NCBI GenBank assembly: GCA_963720765.1
Contig: CAVRGS010000011.1
Coordinates: 186,001 to 250,000 of the forward strand
Direction: 5' to 3'
Length of the DNA: 64,000 nt
DNA from: DASUAS01 sp963720765
GTDB lineage: Bacteria; Actinomycetota; Acidimicrobiia; IMCC26256; DASPTH01
Part shown: one piece after another, positions 44,690-53,550 of the stretch
How the letters are laid out: the number at the start of each line of letters is the position of its first letter
How positions within the stretch are numbered: position 1 is the first letter of the stretch
Translations under genes and position numbers: made by a program
Notes under the pieces: generated by a model
Seen by the model: the letters and a program-made list of their open reading frames with translations, nothing else
The model's database searches: none
Told to the model about the DNA's origin: nothing

Positions 44690-47145
44690 GACCCCACCGT
44701 ACGAGGTGTGAGGTCGAGAGCCTCGGGCAGCGGCTCGGCGTGCACCACCACGAGCCGGCGGGTGGCCCGGGTGAGCACGACGTAGAGCAGGCGGAGGCCG
44801 GAGCGATCGGCGGCGACCAGGCGCGCCGGCTCCACCACGACCACGTGGTCGAACTCGAGTCCCTTCGAGTCGAGGCCGGTGAGCACCGCGATCGGCGCGT
44901 CGATGGCGTCGACCTCGTCGGCGATCGCGCCCCGGTCGGCGAGCGCGTCGGTGAGCGCGGCATGGAGCTCGACCGGCGCGATGACGGCCACGGTGCCGCC
45001 GAGGGCGGTCGAGTCGCGCGCGGCCCGCGCCGCCGCCCGCACCAGCTCGTCGGGCGCGACCGCCAGCACCTCGGGGTACGCACCGGTGCTGCGCACCGGT
45101 CGCGCCGGCTCGACCCCGGGCGCCGCCGCGGGCAGCAGCCGGTTGGCGACGTCCATGATCTCCGACGGGGTGCGGTAGTTGACGCTGAGCAGGACGCGGT
45201 GCGGCGGGACCCGCACCGGGAGGTTGGCGATCACGTCGTCCCAACTCGACAGCGCGCCGGGGCGGCTCGCCTGGCCGAAGTCGCCGACCAGCGTCATCGA
45301 ACCGGTGGGGCATCGACGGGCGAGCATGCGCCACTGCATCGCGGTGAGGTCCTGCGCTTCGTCGACGAGCACGTGTCCGAACGTGCGCAGCTCGCCGTCG
45401 TCGTCGGCCGCGGCGGCCGACGAGGTGTCGGAGCCGTAGCGGGCGAGCACGTCGGCCGCGTTGGTGAACGCGCCCACGCCGAGCTCGTCGACCGTTCGCT
45501 GCGCCTGCGCGAGGTCGGAGTCGCGCCGCGAGCGACGACGCGAGCGCGGACGCGCCGCGCTCGGTGGCCCGAGGATGGCGTCGGCTTCGTCGACCAGCGC
45601 GAGATCGGCGTCGGTCCACGCCACCGCGGCGAGATCGGGACCACGCTCGCGGAACAGGAGCGCCTGCTCCTCGTCGGTGAGCACGCCCCCGGACGCCGAG
45701 CGCACCAGGGCGGCGAAGCCGAACAGGTCGCGCACCAGCTCGGTGCCGCTGAGGATCGGCCACATGCGGTCGAGCGCGGCGCGCACGTCGGGGATGCGGC
45801 GCACGCGCGCGGCGAGCTCCTCTTCCCACTCCGGCGGGGCGCCTTCTCCACGGGCGAGACCGGCGGCGACGGTGGGGTCGGTGACGGTGGCGGCCGAGCG
45901 GTCGGCGGTGAGCTGGAGCTGCTCCGATTCGGTGTCGAGCCGGGCCCGGTCGGCGCGGTACGCGCGCACGAGCGCTCGCCGGTACTCACGCTTGAAGTGC
46001 TCGAACACGAGACCAGCGACGTAGGGACGACGTTCGTTGTGCGTGCCACGGCGCGCGTGCGCGCGCTCGATGATGCGCGACGAGTCTCGACGGCGCATGC
46101 GCAGCACGTAGCCGTCGAGGCTCACGACGACGTCGCGCGGCATGGGGCGCTCGCGGTCGCCGATGGCGGCGGCGATCACCTTCGCCATGCGCACGTCGCC
46201 CTTCACCGCGGCGGCGGCCTCCGACTCGGTGCCGCGCACCTTCAGTCGGGGCTTGAGCGCGGCAGGCGTGGCCAGGCTCACTTCGTCTTCACCGAGCGAC
46301 GGGAGCACTTCGTCGATGTAGCGCAGGAAGATCGCGCTCGGCCCCACGAGCAGCACGCCCTGCGACGCGAGGCGCTTGCGGTGCGTGTAGAGGAGGTACG
46401 CGGCGCGGTGCAGCGCGACCGCCGTCTTGCCGGTGCCGGGACCACCGGCGACCACGAGGATGCCGGTGATGTCGGCGCGGATCGCTTCGTCCTGCTCGGC
46501 CTGGATGGTGGCGACGATGTCGCGCATGCGGCCGGTGCGTTCCTTGTCGAGGGCCGCGAGCAGCGCGCCCTCCCCCACCACGGTGAAGCCCGAGGCCTCG
46601 GCGGCGTCGGCGTCGAACACCTCGTCGTCGAGGGCGAGGAGCTTCCGGCCGTGGGTCTGGAAGTGGCGCCGGCGGGCGACGCCCATCGGCTCGACCGCGG
46701 TGGCGCGGTAGAAGGGCTCGGCGACCGGTGCGCGCCAGTCGACGACGAGCGGCGTGAGGTCGTCGTCGGTGACCGAGATGCGCCCGATGTAGAACGGCTC
46801 GACGGGCGAGGCCGTTCCGTCGGCGGCGTCGGCGGCGTCGGCGGACAGCAGGTCGAGGCGGCCGAAGGACAGGGGCGTGTCGCCGATGTCGAGGCTGGCC
46901 AGGCGGCGGCGGGTGTAGGCCTCGGCGGCCTCGCGCTCGAGCCGGGCCTGGTGGGTGCCGCCTCGGGTGACCTCCGTGTAGCCCTCGGCCACCCGCTCGG
47001 CCGCCCGACGCATGACGTCGAGTCGGGCGTAGGCGGCGTCGAGGTGTCGCTGCTCGGCCTCCAGCTCGGAGGACGGCTCGTGCTCGGGGTCGGCGTCGGG
47101 GGTGCCGGCGGGTGCCGCCGTTCCCGGTGCCACGGGGTCGGTCAA
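44686..47145 (-). CDS. helD: HelD-like RNA polymerase-associated ATPase / UvrD-Rep superfamily
   Basis: An 819-residue SF1 ATPase. An N-terminal coiled-coil arm (about 25-60, EAEQRHLDAAYARLDVMRRA) precedes the 1A domain with Walker A in VVAGGPGTGKTAVALHRAAY, a pattern specific to HelD rather than UvrD. Walker B/motif II is VLVDEAQDLTAMQWRML, motif III GSMTLVGDFGQ, motif IV LLSVNYRTPSEIM and the end LLYVVLTRATRRLVVVH. HelD removes stalled RNA polymerase from DNA and can confer rifampicin tolerance in actinobacteria; that role is inferred. It overlaps pepF by four bases. Confidence 0.9.
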   Translation of the reverse strand: MTDPVAPGTAAPAGTPDADPEHEPSSELEAEQRHLDAAYARLDVMRRAAERVAEGYTEVTRGGTHQARLEREAAEAYTRRRLASLDIGDTPLSFGRLDLLSADAADAADGTASPVEPFYIGRISVTDDDLTPLVVDWRAPVAEPFYRATAVEPMGVARRRHFQTHGRKLLALDDEVFDADAAEASGFTVVGEGALLAALDKERTGRMRDIVATIQAEQDEAIRADITGILVVAGGPGTGKTAVALHRAAYLLYTHRKRLASQGVLLVGPSAIFLRYIDEVLPSLGEDEVSLATPAALKPRLKVRGTESEAAAAVKGDVRMAKVIAAAIGDRERPMPRDVVVSLDGYVLRMRRRDSSRIIERAHARRGTHNERRPYVAGLVFEHFKREYRRALVRAYRADRARLDTESEQLQLTADRSAATVTDPTVAAGLARGEGAPPEWEEELAARVRRIPDVRAALDRMWPILSGTELVRDLFGFAALVRSASGGVLTDEEQALLFRERGPDLAAVAWTDADLALVDEADAILGPPSAARPRSRRRSRRDSDLAQAQRTVDELGVGAFTNAADVLARYGSDTSSAAAADDDGELRTFGHVLVDEAQDLTAMQWRMLARRCPTGSMTLVGDFGQASRPGALSSWDDVIANLPVRVPPHRVLLSVNYRTPSEIMDVANRLLPAAAPGVEPARPVRSTGAYPEVLAVAPDELVRAAARAARDSTALGGTVAVIAPVELHAALTDALADRGAIADEVDAIDAPIAVLTGLDSKGLEFDHVVVVEPARLVAADRSGLRLLYVVLTRATRRLVVVHAEPLPEALDLTPRTVGS

Positions 47146-47248
47146 CAGTCGATGCTCCGGATTCAGGGAACTGGTCAGTTTACGCCCTGGAGCCGTGTGT
47201 TGGTACCGCCACTCCGCCTTCGCTCGTCGTCGCTCGCCCGGGACCGAT

Positions 47249-47836
47249 TCAGAGCTGTTGAGGCCTCGTGACCTGCGATTCGTCGAGCAGCACGACCCGC
47301 TCGCCGAGCGTCAGGCCCGCGCCGTCGTGCTCCAGCCAGAGCCCCCCGAGGTTCGGGATGAGCCCTTCGGCATCCCCGCCGAGGTGGCGTTCGACCACCC
47401 GCACGACTCCCCCGTGGGTGACCACCAGCACGTCGCCGTCGTGGGCTGCGGCGATCGCCTCGAGCGCGGTGAACGCCCGCGCGATCACGGAGTCGTCGGG
47501 TTCGTAGCCCGGGGGCCGCTGCCCGGAGTCGAGGAACCCCGGCCACCCCTCGTCGATCTCGGCGCGCGTCTTGCCTTCCCACTCCCCTGCGCTGCGCTCA
47601 CGCAGGTTCGGTGCGACCACCACGTCGGCGCCGAGCTGCGCGGCAACGAGCTGGGCGGTGTGGTGCGCCCGCTCGAGGTCGGACGCGTAGATGGCGTCGA
47701 GCATGCCGAGGGCGCGCGCCGCCGCGACGGCCTGCTCCTCGCCCAGCTCGCTGAGCGGCGGATCGGCCTGGCCCTGCCACCGGCCGTCGGCGTTCCACAC
47801 CGACTGCCCGTGACGGACGAGCAGGATGCGGGCCAT
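47249..47836 (-). CDS. Histidine phosphatase (phosphoglycerate mutase-like)
   Basis: A 195-residue histidine phosphatase. The catalytic RHG motif is ILLVRHGQSVWN, with DPPLSELGEEQA, IYASDLERAHHTAQ, the Glu-containing LRERSAGEWEGK, and the second His in VLVVTHGGVVRVV. The size is that of cofactor-dependent mutase-like phosphatases with broad phosphomonoesterase activity. The ATG at 47836 is chosen because the upstream frame is the antisense of the dehydrogenase gene. It is divergent from that gene. Confidence 0.92.
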   Translation of the reverse strand: MARILLVRHGQSVWNADGRWQGQADPPLSELGEEQAVAAARALGMLDAIYASDLERAHHTAQLVAAQLGADVVVAPNLRERSAGEWEGKTRAEIDEGWPGFLDSGQRPPGYEPDDSVIARAFTALEAIAAAHDGDVLVVTHGGVVRVVERHLGGDAEGLIPNLGGLWLEHDGAGLTLGERVVLLDESQVTRPQQL

Positions 47837-47921
47837 TCGGCGAAGGTAGCGCGAGCAGTGGACCGCGGTAGCTTCGGCCCAACTCGCCCACACCCTCCCG
47901 AACCTCCGAAGGGGAACCACC

Positions 47922-49005
47922 ATGAAGGCCGCACTGTGCCTCGAACAGAACCAGCCGCTGTCGGTCGAGGAGGTCGCGCCGCTCGACCCCGGGCCGGGTG
48001 ACGTCATCGTCCGCATCACCGCCAGCGGCGTGTGCCACTCCGACCTGTCGGTCATCAACGGCACCCTCCCCGCCGGGCGCGTCGTGCTCGGGCACGAAGG
48101 CACCGGCGTGGTCGAGAAGGTGGGCGACGACGTCACCGACCTCGCCGTCGGCGACCGCGTGATCGGCTCGTTCATCCCGGCGTGCGGCGTGTGCTGGTAC
48201 TGCCTCCACGACCAGTCGAACCTCTGCGAGCACACCTACAGCGTGATGTTCGTGCCACGGGTCCGTCGGGCCGATGGCGAGGAGGTGGTCGTCGATGACC
48301 GGCCTCGGTACCTTCGCCGAGATGATGACGGTCCAGCGGATGTCGGTGGTGAAGGTCGACACCGACCTCCCCGACGAGCAGCTCGCGCTGATCGGCTGCG
48401 GTGTCACCACCGGGGTCGGCGCCGCGCTCAACACCGCGCAGCGTCGAGCCGGGTTCGATCGTCGCGGTGATCGGGTGCGGCGGCGTGGGCCAGGCCGTCA
48501 TCCAGGGCGCGCGCATCGCCGGCGCCGCGCGCATCATCGCCATCGATCCGGTGGCGCTGAAGCGCGAGCGACGCGCTGGAGAACGGTGCCACCGACGTCG
48601 TCGACCCGTCCGAGGTCGACCCGGTCGAAGCCGTCCGCAGCGCTGAGCGGCGGGCGTGGCGCCGACTACTCGTTCGAGGTGATCGGCAACGCGGCGATCG
48701 TTCGTCAGGCGGTCGAGCTGCACACGACCGGGAGGCACGTCGGTGATGGTGGGCGTGCCCGACGCTCGGCACCGACATCGCCATCCCGGCGATGACCGTG
48801 CTCGAGGAGAAGAGGGTCCTCGGCTGCGTCTACGGCAGCGCGCAGGTGCGCCGTGACTTCCCGCGGCTCATCAGCCTCATCGAGCACGGGCAAGCTCGAC
48901 GTCGGCACCATGGTGACCCGCACGATGCACCTCCACGAGGTGAACGACGCCATCACCGCCATGCAGAACGGCGAGGTCATCCGCTCCGTCCTGGTCAACA
49001 CTTGA
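47922..49005 (+). CDS. Zinc-dependent alcohol dehydrogenase (MDR family), seven +1 shifts as read
   Basis: A medium-chain alcohol dehydrogenase of about 355 residues, class III-like. The catalytic zinc region is GVCHSDLSVINGTLP and VVLGHEGTGVVEKVG; the structural zinc loop is CGVCWYCLHDQSNLC; the NAD fold is VAVIGCGGVGQAVIQGARIAGA; the end is EVNDAITAMQNGEVIRSVLVNT. The frame steps by +1 near 48285, 48445, 48570, 48640, 48735, 48763 and 48893. Family sequence continues across every step and no missing blocks are seen, so errors in this stretch are more likely than a decayed gene, but a pseudogene cannot be excluded. It ends before a strong hairpin and the convergent SDR gene. Confidence 0.8.
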
Positions 49006-49026
49006 GGGACACGGACTCGTGGGCCG

Positions 49027-49054
49027 GGCGAGTGCGGGCGTGCCCGTGCTCGCC
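49027..49054. terminator. Hairpin between convergent dehydrogenase genes
   Basis: Outer arms GGCGAG (49027-49032) and CTCGCC (49049-49054) and inner CGGGC/GCCCG pair around a small loop, giving a near-complete stem. It lies between the ends of the plus-strand alcohol dehydrogenase and the minus-strand SDR, followed by a simple GAGCGAGCG-rich tract. Probably a bidirectional terminator. Confidence 0.55.
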
Positions 49055-49087
49055 GCGCTGGCTCGGAGTGAGCGGAGCGAGCGACGG

Positions 49088-49849
49088 CTACTTCGGTGCG
49101 AAGTGCTGGCCGCCGTCGAGGCGGATCGTGCCGCCGTTGAGCATCGGATTCTCGATGATGGCGACGGCCAGCCGCGCGTACTCGTCGGGCCGGCCCATCC
49201 GCTTCGGGAACGCGGCGTCGGCGGTGAGCTTGTCCTCGAAGTCCTTCGGGATCCCGGCGGTGAGGCCGGTGGCGAAGAGGCTCGGTGCGATGGTGTTGAC
49301 GCGGATGCCGAGCGAGCCCAGGTCGCGCGCCATCGTGAGCGACATGCCCGCGATGCCAGCCTTCGCGGCCGAGTACGAGACCTGGCCGATCTGACCCTCG
49401 AACGCCGCGATCGACGCGGTGTTGATGATCACACCGCGCTCGCCGTCGTCGTTGGGATCGTTGGTGCTCATCGACCACGCCGCCAGGCGCGCGACGTTGA
49501 ACGTCGCCACCAGGTTGAGGTTGACGACCTGCTGGAAGGTCTCCAACGGCATCGGGCCGTCCTTGCTGATCGTGCGCACCGAGACACCACCGCCGGCGGT
49601 GTTCACCACTGCGTCGACGCCACCGAGCGTGCTGATCGCGTCGGCCAGCGCGAGCTCGGCGCCCTCGAAGTCGGTCACGTCGCACTCGACGTACGATCCG
49701 CCCAGCTCGGCAGCCACCTCGGCGCCCGCGCTGCCGGCCCGGTCGAGCACGGCGACCTTCCCACCTCCGGCGACGACGCGCTCGGCGGTGGCCTTCGCCA
49801 TGCCCGATGCCCCACCGACCGCGACCAGACGCAGCCCCTGCAGTTCCAT
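49088..49849 (-). CDS. SDR dehydrogenase, 3-hydroxyacyl-CoA dehydrogenase type 2-like
   Basis: A 253-residue classical SDR. The cofactor motif is LVAVGGASGMAKATAE, with CDVTDFEG, NTAGGGVSVRT and the catalytic Ser-Tyr-Lys in NTASIAAFEGQIGQVSYSAAK. The insertion around KDGPMPLETFQQVVNLNLV and the end IIENPMLNGGTIRLDGGQH resemble type 2 (HSD17B10-like) 3-hydroxyacyl-CoA dehydrogenases that act in beta-oxidation. The substrate is inferred from similarity. It is the last gene of a minus-strand run that starts near 54.5 kb. Confidence 0.88.
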   Translation of the reverse strand: MELQGLRLVAVGGASGMAKATAERVVAGGGKVAVLDRAGSAGAEVAAELGGSYVECDVTDFEGAELALADAISTLGGVDAVVNTAGGGVSVRTISKDGPMPLETFQQVVNLNLVATFNVARLAAWSMSTNDPNDDGERGVIINTASIAAFEGQIGQVSYSAAKAGIAGMSLTMARDLGSLGIRVNTIAPSLFATGLTAGIPKDFEDKLTADAAFPKRMGRPDEYARLAVAIIENPMLNGGTIRLDGGQHFAPK

Positions 49850-49884
49850 GCTCGATCCTCCGTGTGCGTGTGTGCGGGTGATGC

Positions 49885-50602
49885 CTACTGCGTGTCGACC
49901 CGCAGGTACGACTCGGCGAGGCGCCCGGCGGGCAGTCCGCCGAGTTCGGCGTTGGCGGCGTTCCAACCGCGGATGCGCTCGTCGAGCCCGTCGAGATCGG
50001 TCATCTGGCTGGCGTGGCAGCGCAGTGCCTCGAGCTTGCGCTCGAACGTTTCGGTGATGTCGACGAACACGTCGGGGGTGTTGGCGGTGGCCAGGTACAT
50101 CTCGCGAACCGCCCACGGTTCGAAGCCCTCTTCGAGCAGCTCGGGGTGGGCGAACGGGTTGCGGGCGTCGGGATAGACCGCGGCCAGCGCCGCCTCACCG
50201 GCTGCGAGGTGATCGGGATGGCTGGCGTAGATGCGCTCGAAGTTGCGCTCCGGCGACGGGCCGACGACGCGCTGCGGGTCGCACCTGGCGGATGACCCGG
50301 CTGATGTCGCGGCGCAGGTCGAGCGTCGACTCGAGGCGACCGTCGGCGTAGTGGAGGAAGGTGAGCTCGGAGACACCGACCACCTTCGCCGCGGCGCGCT
50401 GCTCGGCCTCGCGGATCTCCACCATCGTCGGGCGCGGCACCGTCAGGTCGAAACCGCCCGCTTCCCCGCTCGTGCAGATGCAGTAGGAGACCTCGATCCC
50501 GGCGTCGGTCCAGCGCGCGACGGAGCCGCCGCTGCCGAAGTCGACGTCGTCGGGATGCGCCGTGACAACGAGGATCCGTTCGATGCCGTCGTCTGGAGAC
50601 AT
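49885..50602 (-). CDS. PIG-L/LmbE-family zinc deacetylase (one +1 shift as read)
   Basis: A second PIG-L family enzyme, about 238 residues. The zinc motif is VVTAHPDDVDFGSGG and the second His is in IYASHPDHLAAGEAAL. The middle block YCICTSGEAGGFD and FLHYADGRLEST are typical of LmbE-like proteins acting on N-acetylated sugars or thiol conjugates. The frame shifts by +1 near 50285 (ACCGC read as ACCCGC), between VIRQVRP and QRVVGPSPERNFER. It ends 35 bases before the SDR start and begins 10 bases after the yqgE stop. Confidence 0.85.
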
Positions 50603-50612
50603 GGGGTCGAAA

Positions 50613-51204
50613 CTAGTTGGCCGCCGGGCCCTCACCGCCGAGCGGATAGTTCGCCGACACCGCGAGGTCACCGCCCTGCCGACGCAACACCGCGCGCCAC
50701 AACCCGGCGGGATCGTGCAGTCAGGAGATCGTCGGGATGCGCGTCGACCACGAACCACCCACCCGCCTCGATCTCGCCCTCGAGCTGCGACGGCCCCCAG
50801 CCCGAGTACCCCGCGAAGATGCGCACCGCTTCGAGGTCGGCGCGGGCGTCGTGAGGGTCGCGGCCGAGGTCGACGGTGCCGACGCGACCGATGAGCGGTT
50901 GCCAGCGGTCGCCGTCGCCGGGGTCGCCGCCTCCATCAGAGAAGGCGCCGACGCGCGCGAGGCCGATCACCGCCTCGTGCTGCTGCACCGGGCCTCCGAC
51001 GAACGCGACGGCCGGCGCCGACGCGTAGGGCGCCCAGTCCTCCAGCACCTCGTCGACGCGCGTGTCGGTCGGTTGGTTGAGGACGATGCCCAGCGCACCT
51101 TCGTCGGTGTGCTCGATCATGAACACGACCGACCGGAAGAAGTTCGGGTCGTGCAGCGTCGGGATCGACACCAGGAGCTTGCGCGCGGTCGAAGCCACCG
51201 TCAC
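50613..51204 (-). CDS. yqgE: YqgE/AlgH (UPF0301) family protein (one +1 shift as read)
   Basis: A conserved bacterial protein of unknown biochemical role, about 196 residues. Family blocks are KLLVSIPTLHDPNFFRSVVF, GALGIVLNQPTD, VAFVGGPVQQHEAVIGLA and the diagnostic IFAGYSGWGPSQLEGEIEAG with GGWFVVDAHPDDLLT. As read, the frame then runs into an arginine-rich tail and stops at 50668, but the normal C-terminus (PAGLWRAVLRRQGGDLAVSA) is present one base out of phase after position 50717, ending at 50613. GTG 51204 overlaps the stop of the Coq4-like gene (GTGA). Confidence 0.9.
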
Positions 51205-52166
51205 GGTTCGGCGCTCCGCGGCACCACACCGAAGCGGGCCCGCGCCTCGTCGAGGGGATCGTTCTTGTGCTCGAACAGGCGCACCGTGCCCATCACGTCG
51301 GTGGTGGCGAGGCGGCCGCGCCGGAACGCCTCGACCCAGCGGTCGACCGCGCCGTCGTCGGTGAGCGTGTCGGCGCGCGCGATCTTGATCTTCTTGCCCG
51401 CGACGTGATGGATGCTCCCGTTCTGGAACAGCCCGAGCGTGATCGCGAGGAGCACGAGGCCGCGCTCGTCCCGCATCGACGCGGCGATGAAGGCGAACAC
51501 GTCGAGCTCACCCTCGGGCGTGGTCTCGTAGCCCGCGAGCACGTGCACCCAGTCGTGGCGGGCACCGAGCTCGTAGATGCCGTAGCGCTCACCCGGGAAC
51601 GGGAAGCCGTGGCGGTCGTAGAAGTCGGCCACCGCCTTGCCCCAGCTCCCCGCCGGGCACTCGCGCAACGAGCTCCACTTCCTCGCGATGACGTGATCGG
51701 AGACGACGCCCGTGTAGGCGAGCTTGGAGCGGATGAGCTCCTCCCAGCGCCCGCGCACCGACTCCTTGATCGTCTCCTCCTCGTACCAGCTGTGGCGCTG
51801 GAGGTCGAGGTACATCCACGCGAAGTGACCCTTGGCGAGCTTGCGGGCGTCGCGCAGCAAGGTGAGCGACACGCCGAGCCCGTGCGCGTACTGCTCGACC
51901 GGGAGCTCCACCCGCGTGCTGAGCGGGTGCTCCACGAACTCGAGCACGACCATCAGGTGCACCGCGTGGAGCCGTTCCTGCTCGGTGGCGTGCGCGACGG
52001 TGTCGGCGTCGGCGACCGGCACGTCGGCGAGGTCGAGGCCGTAGAGCGAGGTGGCGATGCCGACGAGCACCGCCTCTTGGAGCTCGTCGAAGCCACCCGC
52101 GGGTGCGAACGCCGCCTTCACCATGCCGAGCACGCGGGGCGCGTCGGTCTCGGTCGGGAGCAGCAC
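51201..52166 (-). CDS. Coq4-like protein
   Basis: About 321 residues if started at GTG 52166, or 307 from ATG 52124; the former overlaps the MFS gene by 49 bases and the latter by seven. The C-terminal region carries the motif ARHDWVHVLAGYETTPEGE, that is H-D-x-x-H followed by eleven residues and Glu, the metal motif of Coq4, which acts in ubiquinone biosynthesis in proteobacteria and mitochondria. The preceding KSVRGRWEELIRSKL and following LLAITLGLFQNGSIHHVAGKK are less familiar. Since most actinobacteria use menaquinone, the role here is open. Its stop overlaps the yqgE start. Confidence 0.65.
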   Translation of the reverse strand: MLLPTETDAPRVLGMVKAAFAPAGGFDELQEAVLVGIATSLYGLDLADVPVADADTVAHATEQERLHAVHLMVVLEFVEHPLSTRVELPVEQYAHGLGVSLTLLRDARKLAKGHFAWMYLDLQRHSWYEEETIKESVRGRWEELIRSKLAYTGVVSDHVIARKWSSLRECPAGSWGKAVADFYDRHGFPFPGERYGIYELGARHDWVHVLAGYETTPEGELDVFAFIAASMRDERGLVLLAITLGLFQNGSIHHVAGKKIKIARADTLTDDGAVDRWVEAFRRGRLATTDVMGTVRLFEHKNDPLDEARARFGVVPRSAEP

Positions 52167-53550
52167 GGCGGCGAGGCTACCGGCGCTCCGGCGCGGCGAC
52201 GCGCGCCCGGCGGCGCCAACCACCAGCCCCCTCCGGTGACCGCCGCGCCCACGAGCAGCGCGACCCGCAGCCCCCACGAATCGCCCGGATGGTCGGCATC
52301 GATGGTGGTCATCATCGACGTGGAGATGGCCACGGCGACCGCGAGGCCGAGCACGCGTGCCGCGCTGAGCGCGGCGGACGCCTCGGCGGCATCGTCGGTC
52401 TCGACGTCGATGAGCGCGTACGACGTGGCCGCGCTGTAGACGACGCCGTTGCCCAGACCGATGACGGCGAGTGTGATGATGACCGCGCCCAGCGGACCGT
52501 CGGGGCCGACGATCGCCAACCCGACCATGCCGACGACCATCGCCGCCGAGCCGAGCGCGAGCGTGCGGGGCGCCGTGAGCGAGCGGATCATGAACCCCGA
52601 GAGCACGCCGCCGAGCGCGAACGGCACCGAGAACCCGAGGAAGAGGATCCCGGCCTCGAGCACGCTCACGCCTCGCACGAGCTCGAGCGCGGTGGGCACC
52701 AGCACCATGACGACCCCCGAGCCCCAGTTCGACAGCGTCGCGGTGTAGGTCCCGAGGCGGAACGGTTCGAGTCGGGTGACGCCGGCGGCGATGAGCGGAT
52801 CGCGGCCGCGGACGCGCAGCCAGACGACGAACAGCAGCAGCGCACCGACCACGAGGCCGGCGATGGTGAACGCGTTGCCCCATCCCGCCGACGCGACGTG
52901 TTGGATGGCGGCGGTGGCCGATCCGATGCCGAGCATCAGCAGCACCAGCGTGAGCGACCGGCACCGGACGCGTGCGGTCGGGTGGGAGGTGCGGTACCAA
53001 CCACACGAGCAGCACGAACGCGAACGCGAGCAGCACCACGTTCACCCCGAAGAAGGCCCGCCACGACCAGACGTCGGCGAGCACGGAGGCGACGAGCGGC
53101 CCGCACGCGCCGCCGATGCCACCGAGCGCACCCCAGATGCCCACCGCGAGCGGCTGCGAGTCCGACCCTTGGAACAGCGCGTCGATGGCCGCGAGCGATG
53201 TGGTGAAGCAACACGCCGACGCGATGCCCTGCAGCGAACGGCCCAGCATCATCACGCCGAAGGTCTCGCTCAACGCGCACGATCGCCGAGGCGACGGCAA
53301 AGCCGACCACGCCGACCAACAGGATCGGGCGCGCGCCGACGCGGTCGGCGATGCGACCGATCAACAGGAGCGGCGCGGCGAACGCGAGGCTCGCAGCAGT
53401 GACGATGGCGCCCGCGACCGCCGGGGTGACGTTCAGGTCCTTGCCGATCGTGGGCAGCAGCACGACCACGCCGTTCATGTCGACCGACAGCGCGACCACC
53501 GGGAGACTCAGCGCGAACAGCGCCAGCCAGCGCCGGGTCTTGGGGTTCAC
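52118..53550 (-). CDS. MFS transporter, DHA2-like 14-helix type (two +1 shifts as read)
   Basis: A drug:proton antiporter-like permease of about 476 residues. The first helix is RRWLALFALSLPVVALSVDM, motif A is in IGRIADRVGARPILLVG, and motif C-like helices include LGRSLQGIASACCFTTSLAA and GGACGPLVASVLADVWSWRA, followed by ten further hydrophobic segments (VVGALLLFVVWLRV, GSGVVMVLVPTALEL). The frame shifts by +1 near 53272 and near 52975. GTG 53550 overlaps the stop of the upstream unknown gene (GTGA). The transported compound is unknown. Confidence 0.88.

Noticed and set aside
44740..47271. 843-codon open frame opposite helD
   Set aside because: It is antisense to a gene with complete helicase motifs; composition (Arg, Gly, Val, His) is typical of shadow frames.
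49060..49086. GAGCGAGCG-rich tract as a mobile element end
   Set aside because: Similar low-complexity tracts occur near 12310 and 47215 in this window and look like simple sequence near gene ends; there are no flanking duplications.
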